A stretch of DNA of 64,000 nt from an uncultured Halomicronema sp. (GCA_937899725.1 CALCCA010000041.1:62001-126000); one strand, 5' to 3'. Positions 53,055-62,893 are shown, numbered from the stretch's first letter. Numbers and translations are program-made. Notes: a model not told the origin generated them from the letters alone.

Positions 53055-54458
53055 TTAAGACATCCCAATAACTTTCTTAAGAAAGCCGAGCTTGTTGGCA
53101 TAGGGCGCATAGCGCCAAGCGAGATCAAACCAAAAGGGCTTTTTAAGCACGCTCTTGCCGTGAGAGAACGTCTCGAAGCTGGCTTTGCCATGATAGGCTC
53201 CGATACCGCTGTCACCGACGCCCCCAAAGGGCAGCCCCCAAATTGCTACCTGCAGAAAAACATCATTTAGACAAACGCCCCCCGAAGAGGTTGCGCTCAG
53301 CACCCGCGCTTGGAGGGCCTGATTGCGAGTAAACAGATAGAGCGCCAGCGGTTTGGGACGGGCATTGATTTGGGCGATCGCCGTCTCAATATCGCGATAG
53401 CTCATGATCGGCAAGATCGGCCCAAAAATTTCCTCTTGCATAATTGGCGCTTCCCAACTGACCCCGTCGAGCAGGGTGGGGGCGATGTAGCGGCTCGCAC
53501 GATCGGTGTCACCGCCGACCAACACCGACTCATTGGCCATCAGCGCTGTGAGTCGATCAAATTGGCGATCGCTAACGATTCGAGCTAAGTCGGGGCTCTG
53601 AGCGGGCTGATCGCCAAAAAACACCTGCAGTGCCGCTTGCAGCGCGACCAGAAATTTAGCCTTGATGTCTTCGTGCACCAGCAGATAGTCAGGCGCGACG
53701 CAGGTTTGCCCAGCATTGACAAACTTGCCCCAGACAATGCGCTTAGCAGCCACCTCAACGTTGACATCGAGGTCGACAATACAAGGACTTTTGCCACCCA
53801 GTTCTAACGTAACGGGGGTAAGCTGTTGCGCTGCCGCCGCCATCACGATCTGACCAATGCGGGTGCCGCCCGTAAAAAAGATGTGGTCAAACTTTTGCTT
53901 GAGTAGGGTTTGAGCCGTTTCTACACCGCCTTCTACCACGGCGACATAATGGGGCGAAAAGGTCGCACTCACGAGGTCAGCCACGACCTGAGAGGTCGCT
54001 GGGGCAATTTCAGACGGTTTGATGAGGGCGCAGTTACCCGCAGCGATCGCGCCAATCAGCGGCGACATCACCAGTTGAAAGGGATAGTTCCAAGGGCCGA
54101 TGATCAGCACCACGCCGAGGGGGTCGGGCTGCACCCAGGCAGAGCCCGGTAGCTGCGCCAGCGGCAGGCTAACTCGTCGCGGCTGGGCCCAGCGGGCAAA
54201 TCGTTTCAACACATACGTCAGCTCGTCTAGCACCCCGATCTCAAAGTATCCTTCATATTCGGGGCGGCCAAGATCCGCTTTAACCGCATCAACAATCTCA
54301 GTCTGACGCTCTAAAATGGCAGCTTTGAGACGGATTAACTGCTGCCGCCGAAACTCAATGGATTGGGTTTCGCCAGTCGCAAAAAAGTCTCGTTGCGATA
54401 GCAACAGCTGAGCGATGTTGGCATCTACAGGGACATCAGGGGGCGAGAGGGCAGTCAT
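53055..54458 (-). CDS. Aldehyde dehydrogenase (fatty-aldehyde type)
   Basis: 467 residues from ATG 54458 (ribosome site GGAAG; another ATG lies at 54491). NAD(P) binding: GPWNYPFQLVMSPLIGAIAA and FTGGTRIG. General base Glu about 219 in TLELGGKSP and nucleophile Cys about 253 in NAGQTCVAPDYLLVH. The C terminus is hydrophobic/basic (AWRYAPYANKLGFLKKVIG), as in membrane-associated class 3 enzymes. Probably oxidises long-chain aldehydes to fatty acids, competing with alkane synthesis. Confidence 0.92.
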   Translation of the reverse strand: MTALSPPDVPVDANIAQLLLSQRDFFATGETQSIEFRRQQLIRLKAAILERQTEIVDAVKADLGRPEYEGYFEIGVLDELTYVLKRFARWAQPRRVSLPLAQLPGSAWVQPDPLGVVLIIGPWNYPFQLVMSPLIGAIAAGNCALIKPSEIAPATSQVVADLVSATFSPHYVAVVEGGVETAQTLLKQKFDHIFFTGGTRIGQIVMAAAAQQLTPVTLELGGKSPCIVDLDVNVEVAAKRIVWGKFVNAGQTCVAPDYLLVHEDIKAKFLVALQAALQVFFGDQPAQSPDLARIVSDRQFDRLTALMANESVLVGGDTDRASRYIAPTLLDGVSWEAPIMQEEIFGPILPIMSYRDIETAIAQINARPKPLALYLFTRNQALQARVLSATSSGGVCLNDVFLQVAIWGLPFGGVGDSGIGAYHGKASFETFSHGKSVLKKPFWFDLAWRYAPYANKLGFLKKVIGMS

Positions 54459-54605
54459 CACACTTCCACAGTTAGCGACTTCAATAATCATAGAAAAAGT
54501 TCGCTAGACCTGTCATTGCCTTCTAGGGGTGATGCCCATAGAGCATAGGGTGTAGGCGGCCCTGCACAGCACCTGTGGCCCATTCCAAGCCTCACTTGAG
54601 GACAC

Positions 54606-55220
54606 TTAATCGGAGCGCACGAACTGGGAGAACAGTACGGGTCCCAGCAGATAGGCGTGCCGTTCGCACCGCAATCCAGCGGCTTGGCCCAGGGCCGCTC
54701 TCGCCTCAGCACTGTAGAACCGCACCCCACCGGGCATAACGTGAGTGACGACCGGCTCCACACTGGCCCAGCGCGGTGGCGTGAAGTCAGCCAAGAAAAA
54801 CCGCCCCCCCGGCTTTAGCACCCGCCGGATGGAGCGCAGCGCTTGCTCGGGCTCGGCATAGTGCAGAAAACTGATAGCGCAAAAGACACCGTCGCAGGTG
54901 GCATCAGCCCACGGCAGCGAGACCACATCGCCTTTAAGAAATTGCAGGCGATCGCGATAGCGTGATTTTTGCTGAGCCTGGCGCAACATCGCCGCCGAGT
55001 AATCAACCCCAATCCCTCTAAGAGTCGGGAAGTTCACTGCTAGCCGTTGCAGGAGTTTACCGGTACCGCAGCCCACGTCTAACACCGTTGCGGGCACTGG
55101 CAACTGCACGGAGTCTAAGAGGCGCACGTGCACGGCCTGATAAAACACCGACGGCAGCAGGATGTCGTAATGGGGAGCCCAGCGATCGAAAAAGGCTCTT
55201 TTTTCCGGAGTCGTCAACAT
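54606..55220 (-). CDS. Class I SAM-dependent methyltransferase
   Basis: 204 residues. KRAFFDRWAPHYDILLPSVF start resembles UbiE/MenG-like enzymes. SAM motif I is VLDVGCGTGKLLQRLA, motif II GDVVSLPWADATCDGVFC, motif III SIRRVLKPGGRFFLADF. The substrate is unknown; a quinone or lipid acceptor is possible. 148 bp upstream of the aldehyde dehydrogenase and on the same strand. Confidence 0.9.
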   Translation of the reverse strand: MLTTPEKRAFFDRWAPHYDILLPSVFYQAVHVRLLDSVQLPVPATVLDVGCGTGKLLQRLAVNFPTLRGIGVDYSAAMLRQAQQKSRYRDRLQFLKGDVVSLPWADATCDGVFCAISFLHYAEPEQALRSIRRVLKPGGRFFLADFTPPRWASVEPVVTHVMPGGVRFYSAEARAALGQAAGLRCERHAYLLGPVLFSQFVRSD

Positions 55221-55373
55221 CAGCTCTGCCCTCAGGAAACGTATGCGGCGGTGCTGCGATCAACTTCACCCTCAGGACTGGTCGCTCGCAACACCGTCTC
55301 AGACAGTCAGATTTTTGGCCGAGCTGGGCGATACTCACCCCAGCGATCGGCAGCTTTTTTTGGGCGCACTGGC

Positions 55374-56366
55374 CTAAGCGTGCACACTTCCATCGGGCAT
55401 CGTCGTCCCCGTTAACACCGTGTCGATAAAGGTCGCACTGCTGATTTCGGCACGGGCCAAGACGGCGTTAGTCAAATCGGCCTGGCCGAGGTTAGCACGA
55501 CCTAAGTAGGCTTCCACCAAGGTTGCCGCCGTGAGATCAGCGCGAGTGAGATTGGCACGGCTGAGGTCAGCCCGATTGAGATTAGCGCGGGTCAAGACCA
55601 CATCTTGCATTGAGGTTTCGGCCAGCAACGCTTCCGCGAGCCGAATATCGTGCAGCAGCGCTTGATCAAGATGAGCCTGGGATAAATTCACTCGATTAGC
55701 GAGCACATTCGTCAGGTCAGCCTGCTCCAGATTCGCGTCTGCCATCAGCGCATCGCTCAGATTGGCACTCTGCAGATACGCCCCCTGCAGATTGGCGCCA
55801 TGCAGATCCGCCCCCTGCAGGCTCACATTTGCCAAGTTAGCTTCGCTCAGATCGACATAGGCCAAATCGGCTCCGCGCAAATTGGCCCCTTCGAGGTCAG
55901 CCTGCCGCAGATTGGCGCCCCGTAGATTGGCGATGTACTTGCGGTCTTCTTGCCGAAAGTTGGCTCCGCGCAAACAGGCCCCCGTCAAGTTAGCACCACT
56001 CATGTCGGCATTTCTCAGATCCGCTTCGATCAGATTGGCATCCATGAGATCGGCCAGCGGTAGCTGCGCACTGCGCAGATCAGCCCCCTGCAGGCTAGCC
56101 CCATGCAGATTCGCGTCACTCAGATTGGCTTGGGTCAGATTGGCCTGGTTAAGATTGGCCCCAGCCAGCTGAGCCCGCGCTAAGTTAGCGCGCCGAAAGT
56201 TAACGCGGGTCAAATAAGCCAGCGTGAAGATAGCATTTTCTAAATTGGCCAACTGTAGATTGGAGCCAATAATGTCAGCTTTAGAAAGATCGATCCCGGC
56301 GAGGGAAAACCCTTTAAAGTTCCTCTTGCCTGAGGCGTAACATTCCAGAAAGTCTTGTGGGGTCAT
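55374..56366 (-). CDS. Pentapeptide-repeat protein
   Basis: 330 residues, almost wholly A(D/N)LxX pentapeptides, forming a right-handed quadrilateral beta-helix of some 50 units. The first 25 residues (TPQDFLECYASGKRNFKGFS) are the common cyanobacterial cap with a Lys/Arg-Asn-Phe turn. One non-repeat interruption (FRQEDRKYIANLRG) lies near residue 145. No signal peptide or membrane anchor, so cytosolic. Function unknown. Confidence 0.92.
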   Translation of the reverse strand: MTPQDFLECYASGKRNFKGFSLAGIDLSKADIIGSNLQLANLENAIFTLAYLTRVNFRRANLARAQLAGANLNQANLTQANLSDANLHGASLQGADLRSAQLPLADLMDANLIEADLRNADMSGANLTGACLRGANFRQEDRKYIANLRGANLRQADLEGANLRGADLAYVDLSEANLANVSLQGADLHGANLQGAYLQSANLSDALMADANLEQADLTNVLANRVNLSQAHLDQALLHDIRLAEALLAETSMQDVVLTRANLNRADLSRANLTRADLTAATLVEAYLGRANLGQADLTNAVLARAEISSATFIDTVLTGTTMPDGSVHA

Positions 56367-56434
56367 GAGGGGGAAAGTACTAAGGCCGCCGAGCGCTAAG
56401 CCGAGAGAGACTCACTGATTAATGGACACCTTCC

Positions 56435-58177
56435 CTAAGGATAGAACGGTTTCATCGCTTGCAAAATGGCCCCCGCTGCTTGAATATTCTCGCCGACGTT
56501 GCCAACACAGTGAGACATAATAGTGAGCTTACTTTCTAAATCAGAAAAGGTTTGGCAGTATTGAAAGGTCGTCTTAATCAAATCATCTAACGATTTTGAC
56601 TTCAGCGTCAGCCAGTCTTGCGGCGTTGCCGTAAAAGGACTGCGCACCGTTGACAACAGCAAGATCTTCGCCCGTAGGGGATTGGTATATCGCATGATCT
56701 CCAATCGCAGCGCATAGAGATTAGCCCGATCATGGATTTTTGCATCCTGAGGCCCCTCAATCGGGCAGACGTTCGCGATCGCGAGCTGGCTGCTATGAAC
56801 GCTCGTCTGTCCGTCTGAGAGGACAGAGCTTTGCCAGCCAGTGAGAGAAGTCAACCCTTCATCAATCACGGGCTTATCACTGCCAAACATCATCGTGTGG
56901 CCGTCTGCTAAGGGCTCTGCAGACAGTTCGGTCACCATGGGAGCCGCTTCAGCAGGGGAGCCGTAGAGCGGGTGAAACGCTTCGCTAATGATCAGGGCCA
57001 GCTGCGCATAGTGATTGTGGCGATTGAGCCGTTTAATAATGCGCTCAAGGTGATAGCTTAAGTCGGCCTCAGAAGGGGCAATTTGGTGCACATCTGTGAC
57101 CAAATCGGCCAGCGTGTGCAGCGCCAAAACGGCCTGATCATTTTCCCAAGCCGTATGAATCACGGCATAAAGCAGCTTCTTGATGCGCAAACGGTCAGTC
57201 TGCTGGGCCAGGGTTTCGGCGATTTCGTTGTAGCGATCGCGCAGGCTCGATCGCGAAGCCACTTCCCCATCGGAGGCCGAATCTTCTGCTTCCGTATAAA
57301 CGGGCTCGAGAGCCTGCAAAATGGTATCGGCCACAGCGAGATATGCCGATTTGTGATTGAGCCGCGCGGCCATCGTTTGCAGCGCCTTTTCCAGAGAAAT
57401 CAGGGTGCGGTGGCGCTGATACAGCTGCTTTAATAGCGGCAGCAGATCAAATTGCATCAGCACCTTAGGGTCGTTTTCCCAGACGCCTTGATAGGTACCA
57501 AAAATCAACTTTTTGATGCGACGAATTTGCGGCGCTTGCTCTAGGGTCGCCGCCGCGATCGCTAACGGCGAGAGGTCAGTGACCACAGGTTGCCCCGCTA
57601 ATTGCGGCACCACCATCGTCGCCGATTGCCCAAAAGGCGGAATTTGAAACGCCGCCACCGGTTCTTGAATGTTCTTCAGCTTCAGGGGACCGAGGAAGGT
57701 GGCATTAATATCGATGCGGGCCTTGACCACATCGTAGACCGTTTGTGAGATGCAGACGCCACCAGGGGCTGATTTGGCCTGTAGCCGAGCCGCAATATTG
57801 ACGCCGTTACCGAGGACATCCTGGTGACGGAACAAGACATCCCCTAAGTGCACGCCAATCCGATGCTGCAAAGACTCGCCCGCAGCTGAACTTTCAGCCA
57901 GTTTGGCCAGCTGCTTTTGCACTTCTTGACTACACAGCACTGCCTGTACAGCACTGTAAAAAGACATCAGCAGCCCGTCACCGGTAGACTTTAAGACCTT
58001 GCCGCCGAAGCATTCACATTGTTCAGCAATCAGCTCTAAATCACGCTGAATGAGCATCAGCGTTCCCTCTTCATCGACTGACATCCGAGCGCTAAAGCTA
58101 ACTGCATCGGTGAGCACGATGGCAGCTAAGGCTCTTTCAGTTGTCGATGATTGGGCGCTGCTTGGCTTCATGCTCAT
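56435..58177 (-). CDS. Adenylate cyclase-type protein with long C-terminal helical region
   Basis: 580 residues from ATG 58177. The cyclase domain is N-terminal (about 15-190): IVLTDAVSFSARM and KSTGDGLLMSF supply the metal aspartates. The purine-selecting residues are Lys in VLKSTGDG and Asp in QDVLGNGVNIAARL, pointing to cAMP. The remaining 390 residues hold two related helical blocks (IRRIKKLIFGTYQGVWENDP versus LRIKKLLYAVIHTAWENDQA), an internal duplication of unknown role. Second cyclase of the window. Confidence 0.88.
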   Translation of the reverse strand: MSMKPSSAQSSTTERALAAIVLTDAVSFSARMSVDEEGTLMLIQRDLELIAEQCECFGGKVLKSTGDGLLMSFYSAVQAVLCSQEVQKQLAKLAESSAAGESLQHRIGVHLGDVLFRHQDVLGNGVNIAARLQAKSAPGGVCISQTVYDVVKARIDINATFLGPLKLKNIQEPVAAFQIPPFGQSATMVVPQLAGQPVVTDLSPLAIAAATLEQAPQIRRIKKLIFGTYQGVWENDPKVLMQFDLLPLLKQLYQRHRTLISLEKALQTMAARLNHKSAYLAVADTILQALEPVYTEAEDSASDGEVASRSSLRDRYNEIAETLAQQTDRLRIKKLLYAVIHTAWENDQAVLALHTLADLVTDVHQIAPSEADLSYHLERIIKRLNRHNHYAQLALIISEAFHPLYGSPAEAAPMVTELSAEPLADGHTMMFGSDKPVIDEGLTSLTGWQSSVLSDGQTSVHSSQLAIANVCPIEGPQDAKIHDRANLYALRLEIMRYTNPLRAKILLLSTVRSPFTATPQDWLTLKSKSLDDLIKTTFQYCQTFSDLESKLTIMSHCVGNVGENIQAAGAILQAMKPFYP

Positions 58178-58761
58178 CAAGTAATGCGGTGATGCAAGGC
58201 AATGAGAAGGGTCCTTTCCATGGTGCCCGATTGCCCGGTTCATGATGCGGGCAATCCCACTGAACTCTAAAATAACGGCGGATACTTCCGCCTCAATCCT
58301 TTGGGAAAGATTACTGACTCAAGTTTAAGCAACTTGGCTCAGATGGCAAGTCGATCGCGGGGATTGCTCGTTCTTCCTAGAGCTCAACAGACATCTCATC
58401 CCCATAGTCGCAGCGACAGCGTGGCCGTTCCCGTTTCCGCTCCTTAGCCCGCGCCGTTGGTGAGCGCCACTGCGCCCCTACCCCTCCAGTACGGGGGCAT
58501 CGCCAGGGCTCAACAAGGAGCTTGATTCAGGGGAGCATCCGGCATTTGCTTGTTGTATCGTTTCAGTCCGTGATCGTCGTACCGCTCAAATCGCACTCAT
58601 CCCGTTGGGGCCATGAGGTCAGCGCTGGGGCAAGGAGCCTTCGTTCCATCAGCATCTGCGGCAATGCCGTAAGCCACCGTTTAGGCAATGCTTTGATCGC
58701 GTTAAAGAATCTCGCTGTAGGGTGACAGATCACCGTGGTCAGGTTGGTCTGATGTGAAGTT
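58178..58761. other. Gene-free gap, possible coding relic
   Basis: 584 bp. On the minus strand 58563-58745 reads without stops as TARFFNAIKALPKRWLTALP and on to LLAPALTSWPQRDECDLSG, protein-like but lacking a start and a family, and overlapping chlD's 3' end only by extension. It may be a decayed gene fragment. Otherwise nothing is seen. Confidence 0.35.
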
Positions 58762-60807
58762 CTAGGATTTGAGGTCAGCAATGGCATTCCGGGCCATCGA
58801 AGCGATCGCCTGGTCGGTTGCCTTGGGTAACTGATAGTATTTCCCCCCGGCAGTCTTGGCGAGTTCTTTGCCAAAACCGGTCGAGACAAATTTACGTTCT
58901 GTATCAATTACCAGCAGTTGAAAACCGGTGGCGCGAATGCGGCTGGCAATGTCTAGCAGTTCTTGCTTAATATCCGGTTTCTCTTCACCCTCCAGGGGTT
59001 CGCCCAGCGATCGCGCCAGGGGAATGTTGCCGCGTCCGTCAGTAATCGCCACAATCACCACATTGCCAATGTCGCCCGACTGTTGGGCATTGGTGCCGAC
59101 CCGCACGGCCTGCGTCAGGCCATGCGCTAGGGGCGAACCGCCGCCACAGGGCATGCGCTCTAAGCGCCGCCGCGCCATCGAAATCGAGCGCGTCGGCGGT
59201 AGCAACACCTCCGCCTGCTCCCCCCGAAAGGGGATCAGCGCCACCTCATCGCGATTTTGGTAAGCATCATTTAACAGCTGCATCACCGCCCCTTTCGCCG
59301 ACTGCATCCGATTCAGAGCCATCGACCCCGAAGCATCGACCACAAATACAATGAGGGACCCCGCTTTGCGCGCCAGCTTTTTGGCTCTGATATCGCTTTG
59401 CTCCACAATGACTTTGCGGTGGGGCTGCCGCGCCCGCCGCGCTTTTTGATACGGCGCCGCGGCGCGCAGCGTCGCATCCACTGCAATCCGGCGTACCGGC
59501 CCTTGGGGCAGCATCGGTTTGATATAACGGCCCCGATCGTCCGAAATGACTGTGCTCTGGCTGCCCGATTTACCCTGCTGAGTCAGCGATTGCGCAAACA
59601 GTAGCAAGGACGGATCAAGCACAATCCCTTCTGGATCAAAGACAAACTCCTCAGGCACACTGGGGGGCGGCTCATCGGGCTGATCATCGTCATTGTCGTT
59701 CTCCGCGTCCTCATCTTGGTCATCTTCAGACTCATCGGTGGGCTCGTCGGGCTCTTGATTTTGCGGCGGCGGTGGGGGCGGCGGGGCCGATTCATCGTCG
59801 GGCGGCGGCAGAGGCACCGAGCGAGGCAAAATCACCAGCTCTACGGCCACTCGCAAATCGTCAGCACTCACGGTTGCCCGGCCATCCAGAGCGGCATGGG
59901 CCTTGGCCACCCGCACCGCAAACAACTCGGCGCGGTGCCCCTGCACCCCACCTCGCAGCGCTTCGGTAACCAGGTACTGCACCTGCTCACGAGTAATGGT
60001 GACGTCTTTGAGCCATTCTCGCGCCAGAATGATCTGGGTCTTGAGATCATCCAGCTCATCGGCATAGTCAGCCAAAAACGCCTGCGGCTCGTTCGCAAAT
60101 CGCGTGGCTTGCTCAACGACGGCCACGCGACTCTCTAAGGTAAGGGCTTGATCCGCAGACAGGGCGATCGCAATGCGATCGAGCAGATGATCGCGTAGAG
60201 GCCCTTCGTCGGGGTTGTAGGTCGCGATCAGCAGCGGCGCACAGGGATGCTGAAAACTGATTCCTTCGCGCTCAATTTGATTACGTTGCTCAGTGAGGGC
60301 TGCCAGCAACAGGTTGCTGGTTTGCTCTTCCAGCAGGTTGATCTCATCAATGTAAAGGACGCCTTGGTTCGCCTCGGCCAGTAACCCCGGTTGAAACACC
60401 GTCGCCCCCGCTTGCACCGATTTGGCCACATCAACGGCACCGATCAGCCGATCTTCAGTCACCCCCAGCGGAATTTGCACAAACGGCGCGGGCTTGACCT
60501 GAGTCGGCAGCACCGTCAAATCTGGCGGCTCTGGCCCAAAGCGCGCCAGGGTCTCATCATCCCAAAGCTGGGGATTGGTCGGATCAGCATTGCAGCAAGA
60601 GCCGGTCATCACCTCGATCGGCGGCAGTAACTGGTGAATCGCCCTGGCCATAACCGATTTTGCCGTGCCGCGCCGTCCCGCAATGACCACCCCACCGACG
60701 CCCGGATCAACGGCCGCCAGCAGCAGCGCCAGCTTAATTGCAGCTTGATCAACAACCGCAGTGAGCGGATAAACCGTGGGCAATTCTGGGCGTTCCGCCG
60801 TTTTCAT
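58762..60807 (-). CDS. chlD: Magnesium chelatase subunit D
   Basis: 681 residues from ATG 60807 (ribosome site AGGAG, about 9 nt upstream; the frame continues to 60858). Part of the ChlHID complex inserting Mg2+ into protoporphyrin IX, the first committed step to chlorophyll. An AAA+ domain (1-340) has Walker [11 protein letters not shown] at 42-51. A proline stretch and an acidic linker follow (about 345-400). The C-terminal vWA domain has its MIDAS as [11 protein letters not shown] and binds the ChlI/ChlH partners. No chlI or chlH adjacent. Confidence 0.95.
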   Translation of the reverse strand: MKTAERPELPTVYPLTAVVDQAAIKLALLLAAVDPGVGGVVIAGRRGTAKSVMARAIHQLLPPIEVMTGSCCNADPTNPQLWDDETLARFGPEPPDLTVLPTQVKPAPFVQIPLGVTEDRLIGAVDVAKSVQAGATVFQPGLLAEANQGVLYIDEINLLEEQTSNLLLAALTEQRNQIEREGISFQHPCAPLLIATYNPDEGPLRDHLLDRIAIALSADQALTLESRVAVVEQATRFANEPQAFLADYADELDDLKTQIILAREWLKDVTITREQVQYLVTEALRGGVQGHRAELFAVRVAKAHAALDGRATVSADDLRVAVELVILPRSVPLPPPDDESAPPPPPPPQNQEPDEPTDESEDDQDEDAENDNDDDQPDEPPPSVPEEFVFDPEGIVLDPSLLLFAQSLTQQGKSGSQSTVISDDRGRYIKPMLPQGPVRRIAVDATLRAAAPYQKARRARQPHRKVIVEQSDIRAKKLARKAGSLIVFVVDASGSMALNRMQSAKGAVMQLLNDAYQNRDEVALIPFRGEQAEVLLPPTRSISMARRRLERMPCGGGSPLAHGLTQAVRVGTNAQQSGDIGNVVIVAITDGRGNIPLARSLGEPLEGEEKPDIKQELLDIASRIRATGFQLLVIDTERKFVSTGFGKELAKTAGGKYYQLPKATDQAIASMARNAIADLKS

Positions 60808-61460
60808 GACTCTATCTCCTGGTTCTACCAGGCGCTGGGTAATTCGGGTCAGTTTCACTCGTCAATCCCTTGAGGGGAAAAGCCTGAAGAGATGACTGCC
60901 GCCTTTCACATTATCAGGAATTCTTGAGCGCCAGGGCAGATATCGCAGTCGCCAATCCGGTGAGAACCAGACCGCGAAACCACTTTACTAATGTGCGAAG
61001 GATCAGCGTGCTCCCAGGTGTCCTCAGCACAGTGGCCAACGCCATAACAGGGACCCTTGGCAGCGCTGTGCTGCCAAGGGTCTCACCCACTTTTCTGCCC
61101 ATCCTGATGGGAAATAGAGAGGACGTGCGTCAGACTAGTAGAGGCACTTTCGGCAACCCCTCCCTCACAATTAGGTAGCGACCCTCGCCACCTGCCTTGC
61201 CCGTCACCAGTGCAGCGATCGCGGGCAGGAGCGTGGGTGTGGCCAGCATGCCGCACCGGGGCATGATGGCAAGCGTGACGCCGCACCGCAAAACGGCGAC
61301 ACACTGCGCCGGAAACAACGTTACCAATTGTTACGGACTGGGTATTCTGGGTAAGTCGTTGGGCAGCAATTTTGGACATCGCTCCTTCAGCTGTTGACCC
61401 CGCTACGCCTCCTGTCGTTTTTCCTCACAATAATACTGGCCTGTGCTAACTTCACCCACC
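60808..61460. other. Divergent gap with a perfect hairpin
   Basis: 650 bp between chlD and the plus-strand gene at 61461. The one clear structure is the 13-bp hairpin at 61052-61082 listed separately. Open frames of 60-100 codons here show no family or ribosome-site support. Promoters of chlD and of the next gene must lie inside. Confidence 0.4.
61052..61082. repeat. Perfect 13-bp hairpin
   Basis: GACCCTTGGCAGC (61052-61064) pairs with GCTGCCAAGGGTC (61070-61082), 5-nt loop GCTGT. It lies about 245 bp upstream of chlD with no gene ending nearby, so it is not an obvious terminator. Possibly a small-RNA end, a protein site or a dispersed repeat. Confidence 0.75.
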
Positions 61461-62054
61461 ATGACTTTGACTGCTGCCGGCAACGACCAACTACCACAAC
61501 CAACTAAGTTGTTAGCCCAGCGTGACGATTACACGACTTGCCACATTTATCTGCCTGACGAGCCGCAGCGACTTCCGGCGATCGCCTTGGATGGCAACTT
61601 TTATAGCTTCTTTCGATCGTTACAGGATGCCGCTAAAACCCTGAGCATTTTGCGCAAACTGTCGGCCAAAGGGGAGCAAACGGTCATGACCCCAACTAAG
61701 CGGGGCTACGCCATTTGGGTATATGAATCAGATGCCGTTTTGGCCACGGGTCGAGGTTCCAAGACTCGTAATTTACCGCCTTCTTTTGGGCCGGCCAACA
61801 GCTGGATTGTGAGCGATGATCAGGCAGGCTACAACACCTGTTCGCTCAAGGTGCCTGATCTGCCCGACGTGGTGCCCGGTCTCGCCAATGGCCAGCGACT
61901 ATTTAGCCTTTACCGCCGAGAGAGTGATCCGAAGACGGCACTGTCGCTGGGCTCGCGGCTATCGCAACGAGGTGACGAGATTGTCATTTTGGTGGGCGAT
62001 GCGGGCTATGCCATCTGTGTCTATGAACCCAGCGCGACCATCGTTCGCACTTAG
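61461..62054 (+). CDS. Conserved protein with two tandem 70-residue repeats
   Basis: 197 residues from ATG 61461 (a GTG at 61443 is in frame). Two copies of one domain: YTTCHIYLPDEPQRLPAIAL...RGYAIWVYESDA (about 24-92) and YNTCSLKVPDLPDVVPGLAN...AGYAICVYEPSA (about 123-191). Each has YxTC, a proline turn, FYSFF/LFSLYRR, then (A/S)-x(2)-G(E/D)-x(2)-V and GYAI-x-VYE. No family named. Convergent with ccmK4 and separated from it by a perfect palindrome. A carboxysome link is only a suggestion from position. Confidence 0.75.
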   Translation: MTLTAAGNDQLPQPTKLLAQRDDYTTCHIYLPDEPQRLPAIALDGNFYSFFRSLQDAAKTLSILRKLSAKGEQTVMTPTKRGYAIWVYESDAVLATGRGSKTRNLPPSFGPANSWIVSDDQAGYNTCSLKVPDLPDVVPGLANGQRLFSLYRRESDPKTALSLGSRLSQRGDEIVILVGDAGYAICVYEPSATIVRT

Positions 62055-62098
62055 ACAACTGCCACGCTGCTCCCATTTGAGCCAGTTTCAATTGAGTG

Positions 62099-62142
62099 AT
62101 CAAAGCAGCGCAAGCCCATCGATGGGCTTGCGCTGCTTTGAT
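62099..62142. terminator. Perfect 44-bp palindrome between convergent genes
   Basis: 22-bp arms without spacer: the left arm starts ATCAAAGCAGCGCAAGCCC, the right arm ends GGGCTTGCGCTGCTTTGAT, centre ATCGAT. Lies 45 bp after the 61461 gene and 141 bp beyond the ccmK4 stop. As RNA it folds as a strong hairpin from either strand. Most likely a bidirectional terminator, although T-runs are short. Confidence 0.7.
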
Positions 62143-62282
62143 TAGTGCCCATGCGCGACAGTAAGGCGTTTGCAGCCAGTTGGAGAAGAGCGCTGGGTAA
62201 GCATCATCACCACCTGTCCCAGTTGCCGCTTGGCACAAATAAAAAAGGGGCTCAGGGCTAAATTCAGCTCAAGGCGGCGGCG

Positions 62283-62630
62283 TTATCGGCCGTTACTACC
62301 CGGCAGAATCGGCTGTTCTACGGCCTCGCGGAATCTCGTCACATCCTCACCAAACTCGATAGGGAGAACAGCAACCACGTTTTCGTGCGGCCGGGGAATG
62401 ATCACCCACGTCTCTAAAACACCGCCAGGGGAATTTTCGGCGGCGGCCACACCCGCTTCCATCGCGGCTTTCACTTCAGAAATATCACCCCGAATGTTGA
62501 TGCAAAACCGAGCACTGCCAGCTCGAATGTAGTTCACCAAGGTTACTCGCCCTGCTTTAACCATTGCATCTGCCGCCGCCAAAACAGGCGGAAAGCCTTT
62601 TGTCTCCAGCGAGCCAACTGCCTGAGGCAT
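62283..62630 (-). CDS. ccmK4: Carboxysome shell hexamer protein CcmK4
   Basis: 115 residues, one BMC domain. AVGSLETKGFPPVLAAADAM, AGRVTLVNYIRAGSARFCIN (pore-side loop RAGS) and GVLETWVIIPRPHENVVAVL match CcmK4. It forms hexameric tiles of the beta-carboxysome shell and, with CcmK3, mixed hexamers that are thought to tune metabolite passage. Second gene of the satellite pair; ccmK3 lies upstream, 260 bp away because an element of about 130 bp sits between them. Confidence 0.93.
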   Translation of the reverse strand: MPQAVGSLETKGFPPVLAAADAMVKAGRVTLVNYIRAGSARFCINIRGDISEVKAAMEAGVAAAENSPGGVLETWVIIPRPHENVVAVLPIEFGEDVTRFREAVEQPILPGSNGR

Positions 62631-62763
62631 TGCCTTTCTCCTAAAAATTAAGCCTGTACTTAAAAATCATTGTACGAGGCTCGTGAACTCTAACGCGATC
62701 GCGAGGGAGGCTTTTTCCCGGACTGATGCATTCTTTACCTTTGTCAAAGTTCGGTTACAGAAT

Positions 62764-62893
62764 TAGGGGCTGTCATCATTTAGCGGCTGAATCCTTTCGC
62801 TGCAAAGCAATCAGCCCCTAGCTAGTTAATTGGGTGCGGGCGCGGTAATGTCTATCGTCAAAGCGTTCTGGATTTAATTGATGACGCGCCCTA
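62764..62893 (+). mobile_element. MITE-like element, copy C (130 bp)
   Basis: Ends TAGGGGCTGTCATCATTT (left) and, in complement, TAGGGCGCGTCATCAATT (right). The hairpin arms here are TAGGGGCTG/CAGCCCCTA where copy A has GAGGCTG/CAGCCTC, a matched change on both sides. Contains GGGCGCGGTAATG. The right end provides the ccmK3 stop codon (TAG, 62893-62891). Confidence 0.85.

Noticed and set aside
58563-58907. A 114-codon minus-strand frame upstream of and overlapping chlD's end
   Set aside because: Half of it is the chlD coding sequence in another frame; only the unexplained left part was kept as a low-interest note.
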